Source: Candidatus Sigynarchaeota archaeon
Lineage (GTDB): Archaea > Asgardarchaeota > Lokiarchaeia > Sigynarchaeales > Sigynarchaeaceae
Direction: 5' to 3'
Length of the DNA stretch: 12,633 nucleotides
Assembly (NCBI GenBank): GCA_030587525.1
Contig: JAUQYW010000023.1
Location: forward strand, 1 to 12,633
The notes beneath the pieces were generated by a model. That model had not been told where the DNA came from. It saw only the letters and a program-made list of their open reading frames with translations, and ran no database searches. A program made the translations under genes and the position numbers. Positions 11,839 through 12,633 of this stretch are shown here, one piece after another. Position 1 is the stretch's first letter; the number at the start of each line of letters is the position of its first letter.

Positions 11839-12633
11839 TCATTCAATGCTTTCCATCACGATATCGAGCAAGAATTGCACGCGGAATGTCACAGCTTCCG
11901 CGCCATCGCATTCCACGGCCAAGGACGGCTTGAAATCGACATACATCCGGTGGCAATTGCCGCAACCGAGGATGACGGAATCGATTGGCTGCCCGGATTC
12001 TTCGTTGATGTTCATAATCCGGCGGATGCCATACTCGATCGCGACATCCGGGTGGGTATCGAGCAGCGAGGACCCGCAGCAACCCAGGTCATGCTCGATG
12101 CGGGTTGGCTCGTACCCGAGCATGGCGAGCAAGTCATCGATCCCTCGCAACCGCTCCGCGCGCTCGCTCGGGTCGGTCGTCGCCTGGCACGGGTATTGCA
12201 CGTACACATGCACCTTGCCGTCGCCCGTCGCGGAAACTTTTTCACGTTTCACGAGGGGTCGAAGCATTTTCCTGGTCTCGGGGAACGAGAGCAAGTCCAT
12301 GTAGTGCAAGATCGCCGTCTCTTTGAACGGGTTGCTCGTCTTGCCGGCGAGTTCCTGCTGTAACGCTTCGAGGCGCTCCCGCAAGGTGCTCGTGCAAGAC
12401 CCGCACGCGGTCACGACCAGCACGCGGCTTGCCCTGCTCAGCAACTGCTTAAGCATGGAACTGGCGTTCGCTACATGCTCCACCTCGTCGACCTGGTGCA
12501 AGAATGATCCGCAGCACGAGTCATCCTCCACGGCGATCCGTTTCGGATCCGTTCCTAGCAGCACGAGCAGCTGGTACAACCGATACACCAGGCCGGGAAA
12601 CCGGGACGACACGACGCAGCCCGGGAACACGAC
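11839..12633 (-). CDS. Heterodisulfide reductase subunit B-like protein with two CCG domains (5' end outside window)
   Basis: The product belongs to the HdrB/GlpC CCG-domain family, whose members bind non-cubane [4Fe-4S] clusters with two Cys-rich motifs (CXnCCGXnCXXC) and take part in thiol/disulfide or quinone-linked electron transfer. The visible 265 residues contain the first set FPGC, then SCCGS, then ACGSCTSTL, and the second set YPCQ, then GCCGSS, then GCGNCHRMY, so both cluster sites look intact. HdrB proteins usually open with a few residues before the FPGC motif, which is at the very edge here, so only a short N-terminus is missing. The GTG at 12628-12630 could be used but is probably not the true start. 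The partner subunits hdrA and hdrC are not in view, so the physiological role is open. Confidence 0.88.
   Translation of the reverse strand, partial: VVFPGCVVSSRFPGLVYRLYQLLVLLGTDPKRIAVEDDSCCGSFLHQVDEVEHVANASSMLKQLLSRASRVLVVTACGSCTSTLRERLEALQQELAGKTSNPFKETAILHYMDLLSFPETRKMLRPLVKREKVSATGDGKVHVYVQYPCQATTDPSERAERLRGIDDLLAMLGYEPTRIEHDLGCCGSSLLDTHPDVAIEYGIRRIMNINEESGQPIDSVILGCGNCHRMYVDFKPSLAVECDGAEAVTFRVQFLLDIVMESIE

Noticed and set aside
11625..11846. 73-codon minus-strand frame starting with TTG that overlaps the HdrB-like stop
   Set aside because: The start overlap is suggestive of coupling, but the product has no motif and part of it is encoded by the inverted repeat; support is too weak.
11779..12363. 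194-codon plus-strand frame over the HdrB-like gene
   Set aside because: Antisense shadow of a gene with intact CCG motifs; no start signal or recognisable domain.
1..12633. CRISPR array, insertion sequence, tRNA or rRNA
   Set aside because: No regularly spaced repeats, transposase motifs, terminal inverted repeats, tRNA T-loop consensus or rRNA signatures were found on reading both strands.

Overview
The window is archaeal. It holds split RNA polymerase largest-subunit genes (A' and A''), an archaeal-type NusA made only of KH domains, ribosomal proteins L30e, S12 and S7 of archaeal/eukaryotic type, TATA-box-like promoters, Shine-Dalgarno motifs of the GGTGAT class and T-rich ends to transcription units. 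GC content is moderate, with AT-rich intergenic regions. The SDS22-like leucine-rich-repeat protein, the heterodisulfide-reductase-B-like protein and the N-glycosylation-rich surface proteins would fit an Asgard or related archaeon. That lineage call is an inference; no rRNA is present to settle it.

Layout. 1-1730, minus strand: a GlmS-isomerase-like SIS protein, then the 5' half of enolase, which runs off the left edge. Each has its own TATA-like box, and a T7 tract lies between them. 1731-2057: divergent control region with a cluster of TTCGAT half-sites and a striking triple CGTGCCTCA repeat in the probable rpoA1 leader. 2058-5979, plus: rpoA1 and rpoA2, 16 bases apart. 5980-6341: non-coding, with a GC-rich segment that can fold as a pseudoknot. 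6342-6821, minus: a small LRR protein. 6912-8781, plus: two tandem paralogous type I membrane surface proteins. 8782-9164: AT-rich intergenic with three T7 tracts and a possible structured RNA. 9165-9986, plus: rpl30e and nusA. 9987-10198: convergent intergenic, GC-rich and hairpin-rich. 10199-11517, minus: rps12-rps7. 11518-11838: promoter region of rps12 and a 3' flank. 11839-12633, minus: an HdrB-like CCG-domain protein running off the right edge.

The central genes are the parts of the conserved archaeal operon rpoH-rpoB-rpoA1-rpoA2-rpl30e-nusA-rps12-rps7. Here it is broken: no rpoB precedes rpoA1, about 3.2 kb of unrelated genes separate rpoA2 from rpl30e, and rps12-rps7 is inverted to face nusA. 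Transcription (A', A'', NusA) and translation (L30e, S12, S7) genes therefore sit together but in at least three transcription units.

The most unusual coding feature is S7, which has an acidic Ala/Pro/Glu-rich N-terminal extension of about 90 residues built partly from a 33-bp tandem repeat. The most unusual non-coding features are the rpoA1 leader repeats and the 6093-6157 pseudoknot candidate. I found no CRISPR array, transposase, tRNA or rRNA. No clearly new multi-gene system is evident; the tandem surface-protein pair and the S7 extension are the best leads.
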